The position numbers were made by a program, and so were the translations under genes. The notes beneath the pieces were generated by a model. The model saw nothing but the letters and a program-made list of their open reading frames with translations, searched no databases and had not been told where the DNA came from. Positions 42,998 to 54,900 of a stretch of DNA of 64,000 nt are shown in pieces. This DNA is from Emergomyces orientalis (Eukaryota; Ascomycota; Eurotiomycetes; Onygenales; Ajellomycetaceae). Location: the NCBI GenBank assembly GCA_002110485.1, contig MOWL01000069.1, positions 62,001-126,000 on the forward strand. The letters are read 5' to 3'. Numbering within the stretch: the first letter of the stretch is position 1; each line of letters begins with the position of its first letter.

Positions 42998-44220
42998 ATG
43001 GCAAACAGCGAATCTCGTGACGCAGCCCCGGCCGTGGCCGATGAAACAATGACAGACTATAGCCGTGTCAACGAGCAGGGCGAACCAGAAGGTCCTCCGA
43101 AGACTGAAGAAGAATACGCTCAGTCTACGCTGACCCTTCGCGCCATTGTTTCTTCCAAGGAAGCTGGTGTCATCATTGGCAAAGCTGGCAAGAATGTTGC
43201 AGACCTGCGCGACGAAACTGGTGTAAAAGCTGGCGTGAGCAAGGTCGTACAAGGTGTCCATGATCGTGTTTTGACGGTCACCGGACCACTTCAAGGTACT
43301 GCTAAAGCATATGCCATCGTCGCCAAGGGTTTGCTTGAGGGTGCCCCTCAACTTGGAATGGGTGGTGTTGTTTCGAATAACGGTACCCATCGTAAGTTTT
43401 GCCTCCTCTGAATCCCCCCTCACATTCCAGATACGAGTGTATATTCTTTTTACAATTTATATTTTACCATGTTACGTGTATCAGCCTTGTTATTTTTGTC
43501 CAGTTACTGACTTCACTAGCTGTTCGCCTTCTCATATCTCACAATCAAATGGGGACGATCATTGGTCGCCAGGGCTTGAAGATCAAATATATCCAGGACG
43601 CTTCTGGAGTCAGGATGGTCGCGCAGAAGGAGATGCTCCCACAGTCAACCGAACGGATTGTCGAAGTCCAAGGCACCCCAGAAGGAATCGAGAAAGCCGT
43701 ATGGGAAATTGGCAAGTGCCTTATTGATGACTGGCAACGCGGGACTGGGACTGTCCTCTATAACCCCGCTGTTCGCGCGTCTGTAGGCGGAGCTCCCATC
43801 AATAATTCGCTTGGGTCCGGAGCTTCCACAGGCGGTTACGGTGGACGCTCCTACAACCGTACTGGAAATGGTGCTGATTTCAGCGATCAAACTGGGGGCT
43901 ATAACCGACGCTCCAACTCCGATGCAGCCAACCGTGGCATCCCGCTCGTGACTGAAGACGGAGAGGAGGTCCAAACACAGAATATCAGCATTCCTTCCGA
44001 CATGGTTGGCTGCATTATTGGCCGAGGTGGAAGCAAAATCAGCGAGATTCGAAGGAGCTCTGGTGCCCGTATTTCTATCGCCAAAGCCCCGCATGACGAG
44101 ACTGGCGAACGTATGTTTACGATCATGGGGAGCGCAGCGGCTAACGAGAAGGCTCTCTACCTATTGTACGAGAACCTGGAAGCCGAAAAAATGCGCCGCA
44201 GCCAGCAACCGCAGGAATGA
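42998..44220 (+). CDS. PBP2: Triple-KH RNA-binding protein (Pbp2/Rnc1 type)
   Basis: Exons 42998-43391 and 43520-44220 (128-nt intron, GTAAGT..CTAG) give 364 aa. Three KH domains are visible, each with its GxxG loop: LRAIVSSKEAGVIIGKAGKNV; RLLISHNQMGTIIGRQGLKI, which spans the splice junction; and ISIPSDMVGCIIGRGGSKI. A Gly/Ser/Asn-rich linker with NRRSNSD and GGYGGRSYNR separates KH2 and KH3. The family (yeast Pbp2/Hek2, fission yeast Rnc1, human PCBP) binds C-rich single-stranded RNA and controls mRNA stability and localisation. Rnc1 stabilises MAPK phosphatase mRNA. Which paralogue this is cannot be decided by eye. Confidence 0.93.
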
Positions 44221-46830
44221 AACATACTTGCCTCGCCAGAGTAGGGTTCATGGTATTCAGTGCATCCAAATGGTGCGTGGCAGTGTGGGTGTGATACCAG
44301 TCGAGGCAGGCTTTGGATTGTTCATAGGCGGTCGCTAGTGTTTCGTATATTCCCGTGGCCTCATATCTACAAGCCCGCCTAACCTACGGTTTTCCTTATC
44401 CAGTCGTTCAATTGCGACCTACCCAATACCCCAACGATATTCTCCTGTTCAACCGTGGCGCTGTCATAATGTTACTGCACTGGGCTTCTTGGGTCTGCTG
44501 ATATTTGGCTTCACAACCCCCCCCAGCTCGTTCCCCTGAACTTTCAATATCTTCATTTCGCGCTCCGTTTCTCGCAATGTACCGGATTATTCTTCTTAAC
44601 CATACCTACTCTTACCATTCTCTCTTTCCGCTGTTTCCCCCTTGAACTCTTATTTTCCGCGCGCCTTAAACCGAAGTTTCATTAAAATCCATACCTTTTT
44701 ACCCCTTATTCTCCTCCAAAAGTCGCGTCACTTGTTTACATTCTGTCAACGATGAATCCTGAAACGCACAAATACCAGTCCTTCAAAAATCTCATGTCTC
44801 CATTAAAACTTTTACGATTCTTCTCCGTTTCTTCCTTCATGCCATTCCCGTATCCTTTTTTTTTACCCCACTCTGTCCTTGTTGTCGTGTCCTCCCCCCT
44901 AAATGGCATTTCTATTTATCCGCAAGAAAAGAAAAAAATCTCACGCGCGCAAAACTTCATCTTTTCATGTATTCGATCCTACGCTATGTAAGCATGGCTA
45001 AAGTCCCTTTCCATGTGTAATCCGCCAATTTTTTCTTCCGTTAACCAACCTGAGAGGAACATCTCTTACATTTAATAACGCACAATCATGCGTTTAAAGC
45101 TGTTAAAATGGACAGATAATGGACATTGGGGACCCTCTCTAACTCTCTCTCCATCTATCAATTTGTGTCTTTGATGGAATAGCGGGTGTGACGAACAACT
45201 CAAAATGAGGGTTAAGTCTATATCATAATAATATAAAAAAAAAGTCTTTGAAAAGAGTAATACTGAAATAAAAAATTTTTGAATTTGAATTTGAATTTGA
45301 ATTTGAATTTGAAAATGAAATGAAATGAAAACATAGAACCTAATAGTTGAAAAATAATAATGCAACAAATACAGATACTGTGTCGATAATGATACTAAAA
45401 ATGTGAAATCAACAGACGAGTTCCCCTGGTGAGTACCGGATAATAATTCAAAAATTTCAAATATAGCCAGGCCATCTCGTTCAGATAAAGGTAAAACAAA
45501 CTGTAAGCACATGGTAATTGTACAATGCTGGGAGCAGAAATTGTCCTTTTTTTTATAAAAAAAAAAAACGGAGAGAGGTAATAATTATACCTGTACCAAC
45601 ATTACTGGATATGGAACATTCATGTCCTTGAAATGCCGCGCTGAGGGGGAAAGGAAGGTCACATGGGTATGCCGAGAACTAGTGGCATGCTAAGCTTTCC
45701 GCCCACACTCCTCCACCTGCATGATGCATCCTGCTCAATCCCCCTGAAAGTAAGGTCCCCCCTTTCAAGGTTTCATTCTTCCCCTGGCTATAACAATCAA
45801 ACATGGGCGGCGGGGGTGGACACACCCCTCTCCCCTCCTTCCCTAACACTTGGTTGCTCTAATTCAATTTCCTACTATCACACCATGAGCATATATTTGA
45901 GCCATGCTATGTACGTCCCCTCTCCACCCCAAAATTGGCCCCGCAAAATGGGGTTTTTGTACACCACGCGTGGGGGAGGGGGTCGTTGGCCTACAATATT
46001 TTAACAACCGTTATTTTATGTTCTCCTTGAGAAAAAGTTGAATGTATGTAGAGGTTATGGACCCATGCTATGCTCAGACTCAGACGATGTATGATTTATT
46101 GTTGGAACTTGACCACTCTTTGTACTTTTTTTATATATATATTTTCCGAAAGCAAACTGAAGAACCTGTCAATGCCGTGCCACAGCCAGGCCCAGGCTTG
46201 GGGTTTTTTTCTTTTTCCCTCACTTTAATGGTCCAGCGGACGGCCATGGAGCGCAGAGATCTTCGTGGTTTTTTAACAAAATAGCTACCTGCTCACAATT
46301 TGCAAAGAATATATTTTACTCATTGGTTTTCCCCATCTTTCCTTTTTCTTTTTTTTCACACTCTCTGAATTGTTGAATCTATCAAGAAAGATTCAGGTTA
46401 CAGAGTATTCTAAATTCCTTCTTTGGCTTTCTTTCTCCCAAACTTCTCACACAGAGTGTGCGATTCAATGTCACATACACTTGGAATCACAGCGGCTGCC
46501 TGTAAGCAGTTTCAGGGTCTTTGATATGTGGAAAGCATGCTGAATGACTTTCACAGCATCTCAGGCTTTGAATATGGGGAGTTACCGCGAATGCGCCCAA
46601 ATCGGACCTATCTTGGCGTTTTCTTGTACAGTACATCTATTCAACCTAGAAAATAGCGAGGGCCAAATTAAGGAGAGTGGAACCTTGGCTCTCCAAGCAA
46701 CAGTGACAGTGATGAGACTTCTCCAGTTCTCTTCTGCATCTGCAGGTTACACGACCGCCAACTACTGGGTAATCGACGGCAAGTTCAAACGCTCCGTACA
46801 TGCTCAACCATGAGAAACTGTGCACAGCCA
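44221..46830. other. Intergenic, no gene seen
   Basis: About 2.6 kb. The first kilobase is T/C-rich, likely including the KH-gene 3' UTR. A hexanucleotide repeat of GAATTT type (about six units) lies at 45276-45312. An A-rich run lies near 45559. No conserved coding sequence or RNA was found. Confidence 0.45.
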
Positions 46831-46840
46831 TATATATAAC
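46831..46840 (+). promoter_or_regulatory. TATA box of the cysteine-peptide gene
   Basis: The sequence tatatataac lies 141 bp before the ATG of the small secreted peptide gene, in a stretch otherwise of mixed composition. A strong TATA box fits an inducible gene. Confidence 0.5.
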
Positions 46841-46980
46841 AAGGCTTTGTTTCCTATCCTGCTTACAGCAAACTGTCCATGAACGCTCTCTGTCTCTGTC
46901 TCTTGCCTCCTTGCAAATACGATATATCACTCTATTCATACACACCCCCGCCCCACAAGAACCAAAATCTCTTCCGGACA

Positions 46981-47247
46981 ATGAAATTCATTCTAGCACC
47001 CTCTATGCTTATCTTCCTCATCGCGGCAGCGACCGTGTTCGCCTTGCCTCCAGAGCCTCAACGTGCTAAAAGATGCCTGGGTATGCTTTCGTTCCGCTTC
47101 CCAGACATTTTCATACAAGCTGGCAGGCAAGCAATATAACTCAAGACATCTCTACCTAATATTCACTTTCTAGATGTCGGGCAAGTCTGCTTCCGCATCT
47201 TTGACTGCTCTTCCAAGACATGCAGTAATCATCACTTTTGCGAATGA
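46981..47247 (+). CDS. Small secreted cysteine-rich peptide with Kex2 site
   Basis: Exons 46981-47080 and 47174-47247 (93-nt intron, GTATGC, ACCTAAT, TTTCTAG) give 57 aa. The first 21 residues form a clear signal peptide (MKF, hydrophobic ILAPSMLIFLIAAATVFA). A 10-residue propeptide LPPEPQRAKR follows and ends in the dibasic Lys-Arg cut by Kex2. The predicted mature peptide is 26 aa with five cysteines at 32, 39, 45, 50 and 56, spacing C-x6-C-x5-C-x4-C-x5-C. It resembles an inhibitor-cystine-knot scaffold in which the second Cys of the usual CC pair is Ser46. I recognise no family. Secreted signalling, antimicrobial or effector-like roles are possible; none is shown. Splicing, signal peptide, Kex2 site and TATA box together support a real gene. 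Confidence 0.7.
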
Positions 47248-48074
47248 GTTTCCGGTGGGATGAGGTAGCTAGAAAAGGGGTGGAAGACAAATGACTCGGC
47301 CTTAGGGGCGGCTGCGGGGCTTATTTCCGCAATGAAGCTGATTTTTATTTTTATTGTTATTTTACGGCGGAGTTATCAGGGCAGCTAATTCCATGCGCTT
47401 CAATGTGAACTTTTAGTTAGGGGCTTCGGGAGAAGGGGAAGATGTGGTATCCTGCTTTGAATCAAGGGAATAGTGGGGTGAACTGGCAAACAAGCGTTCA
47501 TCTAGAAGGAGCGGAGTATCGGCTCTTCTACGAACACAAACAACGAAAGGTTCGGGTTTTCCATTTTCATCAAAAATTTGAAATAAATACTCAGCAGGTA
47601 ACTCGATTTACCCAGTGAATGACTCAATTGATATATGCATCTAGATCAAGTGCTAGTGCGATGATCCACTCCATCCATTCGTGTTGCTCAAAACCTCGTA
47701 TCCCAGGTATTGTTACTCTCATAAGCAACTTTTTTAAAAGTGGTTGCATTGGTGCAGCTAGTGCGGGGGTAACTACTCCGTATGGCAGAGGTATTTCCAG
47801 GGCACTGATTGCATATGACGAAATAGCCCTGGCTGCCCATTGTACCGTAGATATGAAATTTCATATATAAACCTGTTGTTCCCCCCCCCCCCCCCTATTT
47901 CCCTTCAAGTTCCGCCTATCTCCTTTTCTTGTCCTCGAAACCATAGGAGAAAGATTGAATTAGGGCTTCTAGTTCACTTAACCCTAATTAATTACGACAT
48001 TGCAACCCGGTAACGTCATCGAATCGAATCGCAACCAAATAACTTAACCTCCCCATCTGCATAAAACGGACAAA
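47248..48074. other. Intergenic, no gene seen
   Basis: Contains the 3' UTR of the peptide gene and the promoter of the reductase gene. A C15 run lies at 47881-47895. Confidence 0.45.
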
Positions 48075-49642
48075 ATGACGCGAATCCTTCTCACAGGTAC
48101 ATTGGCTTATTCTCCAAAGGATAGAATTTAGTAGTTGCTTAAAGCAAGCTGACGAGTCTCCCACATGTAGGTGGAAGCGGTTTCATCGCCGCTCATGTCC
48201 TTGACACTCTCCTCCAGCGCGGTCACTCGGTGGTGACCACCGTCCGCTCAGAAGAAAAGGCCCAGAAAATCAGAAATTCTCATCCAAACGTTCCCAAGGA
48301 CAAATTGGACTTTGTAATTGTGGAGGATATCGCCAAACTTGATGGTACGCCGAGTATAATATTCTGCCAGCCAGTTACCCAATATCCTACCTGCCCACCT
48401 TATACCGAGACACCTGATATCTACATAACTATATCACAGATTTTTGGCGACTTGCCTAACTAACGTTTTGTTAATTGGATAATATAGCCTTCGATAAGGC
48501 CGTGATTTCGAACCCGCCGTTTGAGACTGTTATTCACACAGCTAGTCCTTTCCATTTTAGAGCAACTGATAATAGAAAAGAATTTCTTGACCCGGGTATG
48601 TATAAATGCTTGCTTTGATTACGGATTATCAACATATTATACCGGATTCCGCTGACTTGTTGGTTGCAAAACAAACAGCTATCAATGGCACGGTTGGAAT
48701 CCTTCGCGCAATCAAGCGAAGTGCGCCAACAGTCAAGCATGTAGTTATTACGTCTTCTTTTGCTTCGATCATTGACGTCAAGAAGCCTCCTACATACACA
48801 TTTTCAGAGGTGCATACTTAGTTCTCTGCACTCCCTCTTTTTTTTTTTTTTTTTTTTTTGATAACCAGCGTCCTAACACAAACAGGCGGATTGGAATCCT
48901 ATAACGGAGACTGAAGCACTTCTCAACCCTATGCACGGTTACCGCGCGAGCAAGACATTCGCTGTACGTCATACTAAAACACCGTTTAATTGATGACCAA
49001 AACAGGATTGATATAAAGTTATAGGAAAGGGCCGCCTGGGAATTCATTGAAAAGGAGAAACCAAACTTCACCATCGCAACCGTACGAAAATCAACTCCTC
49101 TTTTTGACAAATGCGCTCCTTTACTCCAATCTTCTATCCCCACAGTAGTGAAACCAATCTAATCAGCTCCCGAAACGGAACAGGTCAATCCCCCGGTCGT
49201 CCTTGGCCCTGTCGTCCATCCCCTGGACTCCCTCGCCGCTCTAAACACCTCCAACGAGCGCATTCGCGACCTCATCACAGGGGCCGCTAAGAACTCGTGC
49301 CCACCAACTGGCACCCATTTGTGGGTCGATGTACGCGACATCGCTCTCGCCCACACCCTTGCTGCTGAGAAGCAGAAGGAAGCTGCCAATCAGCGCTTCT
49401 TTATCACGGCGGGAAAATTTAGCAATCGCGAAGTGTCTGATATCATCCACGAGGAATTTCCACAGCTAAGAGAGAAGTTGCCGGTGGGAGAGGCGCTAAA
49501 ACCTGGTGAATTTCCGCCTGAGGGATTTTTTGGTTTTAACAATGAGAAGTCGAAGAAGGTGTTGGGATTGGAGTATCGGCCGTTGAGAGAGAGCGTGGTT
49601 GATACGGTCAAGAGCCTTTTAGAGATTCAGGGTAGGCAGTGA
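48075..49642 (+). CDS. NAD(P)H-dependent reductase, Gre2/dihydroflavonol-reductase type
   Basis: Seven predicted exons (48075-48096, 48171-48344, 48488-48595, 48679-48809, 48886-48963, 49025-49081, 49184-49642) give 342 aa. This is an extended short-chain dehydrogenase: RILLTGGSGFIAAHVLDTLL binds the cofactor, VIHTASPFHF, VVITSSFASI (catalytic Ser) and GYRASK (Tyr-x-x-x-Lys) form the active site, and VNPPVVLGPVV, DVRDIALAHTLA and VLGLEYRPL complete it. The family reduces methylglyoxal, isovaleraldehyde or similar ketones and aldehydes. Exon 1 is only 22 nt. Intron 4 (48810-48885) contains a T22 run (48838-48859). Cytosolic by absence of targeting signals. Confidence 0.93.
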
Positions 49643-50609
49643 GAGGTGCAAAGTGGTGTATACATTGTGTCAGAGAAAATTAGAGCATCATAAGAAATAT
49701 CTCACCCTGGCGTTGGCATTGTCATTATCAAAGATGTATATATGGGCGGAAATCTTCCCGAGTAGTGATATCCTCGCAAAGATATATTGATCAACGACTC
49801 TGGTCCTGCTTTCGAGGCTGTGAGAGGTCTCTACCGCTACTGCTGCCGAAATATTCTATAACGCCCTTGTTTCAGAACATCGTGCATATTGATCCTGGTC
49901 AGCCAAATGTCAACATACTAGGCATGTAGTTTATGTACACTGGTTAATAGAGCTTCTTCTACTGGTCTGAGTACAGATGATAATCGCTACATACTGACTG
50001 GCAAAGCTCATTTGCTCCCACAAACATCAACATCAAGCCCACTTAGAGCTATTCTTTAATCGTGAATTCGCGCTACCAACACCAGCTGTTGGTGCACCTC
50101 ACCACAACATTCTTATCATCAAGACGTAACCTGCACCCTTATATGTGTTGGAGTGTAATATTGGCTTGATTCTTCTATGCTAGTATGTGTGCGTTGCAGA
50201 GAGCTATATAGCCCTGAGAGATAAAAGGAATAACATCGGGCCGGGCGGATAGATGCCTCTGACACAGAGCGGATGGATGCCTCTGACAATATGAGCTTGT
50301 CATATGCAAGATACGTATTTAAAAATAAAAGAAAAACAATATCTTCAACACAGCATCAAATATAAATAGGACATTAAAGAAATAAGTAGTATATTAGAGC
50401 AGAGAATATAGCAGTATAAAATAATTTAAATATGTTAAAAAAATCATTAATTTAAATCTTCACTACTTTGAATAATAAGGTGTAAAACAAATGGAATCCT
50501 TTAAATTTTTATTTTTTTATTTTTTTATTTGTTAGTTTTTATTTTACTGTATTATCTGTTCTAGAATAATGTACTTATATCTTCAATATCATACTTTATA
50601 TCTTATGTC
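49643..50609. other. Intergenic with an AT-rich patch
   Basis: A 20-nt motif of form gcggatRgatgcctctgaca is repeated at 50245-50264 and 50269-50288. From 50300 to 50640 the DNA becomes strongly AT-rich and looks like decayed transposon. No gene seen. Confidence 0.45.
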
Positions 50610-50651
50610 GTGTTGAAGAAGTTGCATTTTGCTGATGATATTGTGTTGTGA
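50610..50651 (+). mobile_element. Possible LINE reverse-transcriptase motif remnant
   Basis: The frame reads LKKLHFADDIVL followed by TGA, at the right edge of an AT-rich 340-bp patch. The F-A-D-D box with flanking hydrophobics is the catalytic motif of LINE-type reverse transcriptases. It is short, so chance cannot be excluded; the composition supports a decayed element. Confidence 0.35.
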
Positions 50652-50664
50652 GGCACACTAACCA

Positions 50665-51301
50665 TTGGTGGTTGGCAGGAAAGTGGAGGCACGATTAAGG
50701 TTAAACGAACACTTTAAGGCTGGCGAAAGTGGGGTTAGCGCAACATGCCCATCGTCCTTGGCCGGAGCTCTCCGCAGCATGCTGGACATCTCATTGTTGT
50801 CACTTCATTGGCAGACAACAACCTGGGCATACGGGAGTCTAAATGTGGAGCAAGAATGGTGACTCCTCTATCTTGAACCCGAAAGATGCCAAGTGGGTAA
50901 GTTGGGCAACCAACTAAATGGAAGTGAAAATAAAGCAATAGGCGAGTTTCAATATAGGTCGTTGAATGGAAGAGACCAGCCAACAATACCTGTCATTTCG
51001 TAGGCGTGGTAGCTGGGTAAATGATATGAAGCCAGAAAAGTATCAGATGTGCTGGCGAGTATCGAACCAAAAATGCTGAACATATCATTGTGAGCTCTCT
51101 GACAAACATACCACACGGATACCAATTTCATCACATCCACATGTCCAGAACTTGTACATGTAAAACATGTAGGCGGGATATATGAGCAGATCTTTCCATG
51201 CGCGGAAGTTCTTGCCTGACATTGGCAAGTATGTTGTGCAGATGATCGACGGCAAGCTGGGAGAGGAATTTGCAAGGCCATGGGGTGTGGGATCGCAGTG
51301 A
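50665..51301 (+). pseudogene. Fructosyl-amino-acid/sarcosine-oxidase-like relic
   Basis: Several plus frames together recall the C-terminal part of FAD-dependent amine oxidases. Seen are PEKYQMCWRVS, HPHVQNLYM, then after a disrupted stretch SFHARKFLPDIGKYVVQMIDGKLGEEFARPWGVG. The family has a G-G-S-F-H-x-x-K-F-L-P-x-I-G-K block near its end, which fits well. Stops and frame changes (for example near 51064, 51160, 51184) make it non-functional. The N-terminal FAD-binding part is not visible. It lies directly beside the AT-rich relic, consistent with decay following transposon insertion. Confidence 0.5.
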
Positions 51302-51370
51302 TGAGGGTGGAAACTGTGCCAGCTATGTACCTACAAGAGACTTGATAGATGTGCAGTGATATTCGTAGGA

Positions 51371-51901
51371 TTAAGAATCAGGGGAGGCTGCCAGTGTTTT
51401 CAAATCAAAATACCTAGCATGTATACTCAGCGGGTCTAGCCATTTTGCCCAAGAAATGCAAATGTCAGTCATTTGTTGTAATTTTTTCGCCATCTTTTTT
51501 ATTTCTTCTTCTCTGGTTTCGATTTTGAGGGATGAATCAACCCAATCAACAAACTCAGACCTCGGCTCCCAAGACGTGCTTTTACTACCATTTTCTCTAA
51601 GCCTTTTAAGGTCTGTGTCTTTTAGACTTGCGCAGTACATGACCAACTTCATGGGATGTGAGATTCATTTGGTGCTGTGCATGTTGGTTATCAGTTTAGA
51701 CAAACACTCTTTTTTCACTTCCCTGGCATATCCACCAAAGTAGCCATTAAGTTGGATTACCAAGTAACTGGGTATGTTGTATTGATGGTCTGTTAAAACT
51801 GGAGGGAAGGCTGGGTATCTTTCCGGGGGCCAATAATTTGTTGCGATAGAGTTCATGACGCAAACACCCTCACTTTCAAATCCACGCACTCCCCGTCGCA
51901 A
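51371..51901 (-). pseudogene. Unknown ORF interrupted by one in-frame TGA
   Basis: On the minus strand a frame from about 51901 to 51371 is open for about 175 codons apart from a single TGA at 51667-51665. The first part reads NYWPPERYPAFPPVLTDHQY and IPSYLVIQLNGYFGGYAREV. The second reads MKLVMYCASLKDT and a charged helix REEEIKKMAKKLQQMTDICI. I do not recognise the protein. The same frame resumes directly after the TGA (ISHPMKLV), so a CGA-to-TGA change is likely. It might be a recently broken gene. No splice donor near the TGA offers a way round. Confidence 0.4.
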
Positions 51902-54900
51902 TCACGCAGCGGATTCCCATCTTCGCACCCCCGCCAGGATCCTCCTTCTTGCCCCCGGTATAATCCCATTTACACTAGATGAGGCAAGCGCACCACTACC
52001 CCCATTAGTATCACCATTCACCGCCGCGCCACCAGCGTCTTTGATAATACAACTGGAGGAGATGGCGAGCGACATTCAAGCAGGGTGAGAACACGGCCGA
52101 AAGCTACCGGAGTTCCCTACCGGAGTTCCCTACCCATCGCCAAAAATGTCCCGCACCTCATGGACATTTCTGGAGCCACAACAGGGATAAACTTGGTATA
52201 TAATTCAATAGGCGAGTTTACCTATCATTCTTGTGAAGCCCGTCAAGCGGGAACTGGGGCCGTACGGCATGAAAACCACGACTCAGGGGAGAGAGACGAA
52301 TCTCCCACCTGCGATGACGGTATCAACGATACCATCCAAGAATTTTTAAAGTCGCTATTATCCCATGGAAAGGATGACCATAATTGCCCCGGGCTGGTAG
52401 CAACGGTGAACTAATGAAGTGTGAGAAAAGTTCTGTTTTTAGGCATGTGTTAACTTTTATTACTTATATACCGACCCAACATCCTCTCTCGCCAACACCA
52501 ATTGACTTCCCTAAGGCGCATTTGAAAACAAACCAAAGGTTGTACCAATGTGACTTGTCTGTGTGCAGAAACCACAAGGGTTTTGCTGTTACCGACGCAG
52601 AGATGTTCACAGGTGAGTGTAAGTAGATTGCCTTAGACATAAAAATTGTAGATGTAGGAATCCAATCAGAATTGATTAGTGAGTTGTCAAACTAAATCCA
52701 ACCAATTAGATCAGAGTGTGCAGTAGGGAGTACCTGAAATAGTATCCTGAACTTCTTCCTGGAAAGGTGAGAATATATCAACAAGCCACCCATACCTGTT
52801 AATTCAGACGCAGAAGATCTTTAACTTTCAGAAACTACATGAGCATTAAGTCATCACTCTGGGCTTCAGTATTTCTCGGTGTTTTGAAATTTCTTGTTTG
52901 CTCACCACAGTAATGTACTTTGGTATTGTGTCTGGTTGCACTAACGTCGAAATTGGTAGGGATCATCGCTTCGGGATACTGCTTACGGTTGAAAAGCTGT
53001 GGCTCCGTGTTGAGGCATTTCACTGATCCTGAGGTGTTTAGCGGGAGCAGGAAAACAGGTCGAAGAATTTGTATATCCGTGGAAGCCCAGCGCGTCAATC
53101 TCAAATTGTTTGCAAGTCATGAAGCGCGAGCCAATTTTTCATCGAGAAGATTGGGTAGGGTTTTTGCTTCGGGCAGTTGGTGTGGAGGATCCTGACTTCG
53201 GAAGGATGCTGCCGTTGAGGAGACTGCTAAAACTGGGGAAATCGGCTGTTCCACGGGATGTTAAATCTGGTTAGCTATTGACGACTTGCATGAAATGCGG
53301 GCGGGAGCGGCCATATCGCATAAACTAGCCAGCCAGAAATTCCTTCAAATAAACAGCGGCCAATGAACGAATTGAACCATTAACATGAGGAAGAATTCCA
53401 CATGTTGGGCGGAAAAAATCTCATACCTAATTTTGTAAGAGCAGGGTTGTGACAATGTTCGAAGCACCTGTCAACCAGGCGTAACAAATCGGGTGATGTC
53501 AACCGACCTTATTCCCGTTTGAGCGTTTCCTGGAATCAACCCCTCAAATAAGCTATCATTTTGCCCTCGCTTCCTGGAGAAATGTTAGGAGTGGTTGAGA
53601 ACCCAATCCCTCCTCCAGCCAATCGGGCGGATATTTTTCAGAGAAGGCAAGGGAGTTTCCAAATTTCAATAGCAAAAGGGTTGAACGCCGCTCTGCATTA
53701 CCCCATATCAAAACGCAACTCTCTGCCCACATGGTTTTGATATACCAGGGGCAAGGTCCTCGCTGACTTTCCCACCCCCCGCCCTTTTAGGCTTTCTGTT
53801 GCTCGTTCGGTTTTGGGAGCACTGTACTCCGTATTGAACGCACCGATTACATCAATCCCAAATAGTAATCCCCTGTACATGAATAAGCTAGCAAGGGAAT
53901 TGGCGATCGGCCGCTTCTTCAAGGCTGGTGGAAAAATTGGTATTACCATTATCTGGAACTGAGGGAATAGGGCATGAAGGCAGCCCCTGAGAACCATACC
54001 TCTTTCCCATATATTTTTTACGCCTTCTTTTTCTATTTGTCCTCCCAACCAGTTGAAAGAACCACCAATTGAGCAGATGCATGAGCTAAACAATAAACGC
54101 CCAAGCTAAGTTTTCCAGAAAGAAGGAGTATCAGGTAGTTTGGCTCATGAAACTTGCGCCCGACTGCTGCTTACTATGTTAATGTTGAAGGATCAGCTGC
54201 GAATAATCTCCGTCAATTCCCCTTTTTCCTCTCCTTCTCGGACAATATTTTCGATCAGGAGGTGGTACATATGAGGGGAAATCTGACAACAAGTGACGAG
54301 GATGCCCGGGGAACATCGGCTGTGATCCGACAAGTGCACTGTCATCCCTGACGCTTGCCCTCCTTAGGGGGCATTTTCTGCAACCGCAACAAACTCCCGG
54401 AACCAATAATAATTAATTAAACCTGCGAGAATGCCTGACTTGCAGGAGCAGACACTGGCCCGTCAATGGTCGGCTACTAATGGACGCTAGCAAGCAATGG
54501 AATTCCAAAAACGGTTTCAAGTTATCATTCCGGAGTGAGGAACGGAAGAAAGAACATTCTGGGTAAACAACCAGGGGAGAAGGCATGCCAAACCGCACTG
54601 TAGCAGTGTTCCCAATTTGCCCCGTATTCAGGTTGTTTATGCACGATGTCAATTGAGAAAATTGGTCCCCCAGTTGCAAAGGTAATTAATTGGTTAGGGC
54701 TATCGGTATCACATGATTTAAATCCCTCTCTCCCCCAAAAAGCACACGGCCCACAACTTTCCGAGCCATCCACCAACCTAGCTTTACGCAGGGGTCAGCA
54801 TCGACGAAAAAATCATGAGCCCGTAGTGGTTTCGAGCTGTTGGACATTACCCAAAATTAGCCCTTCTGTCCAACAATCTTTGCTGATCGAGTGAGCTGCG

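Noticed and set aside
47619..47870. 83-codon ORF after the cysteine-peptide gene
   Set aside because: No motif, no splice context and intergenic composition.
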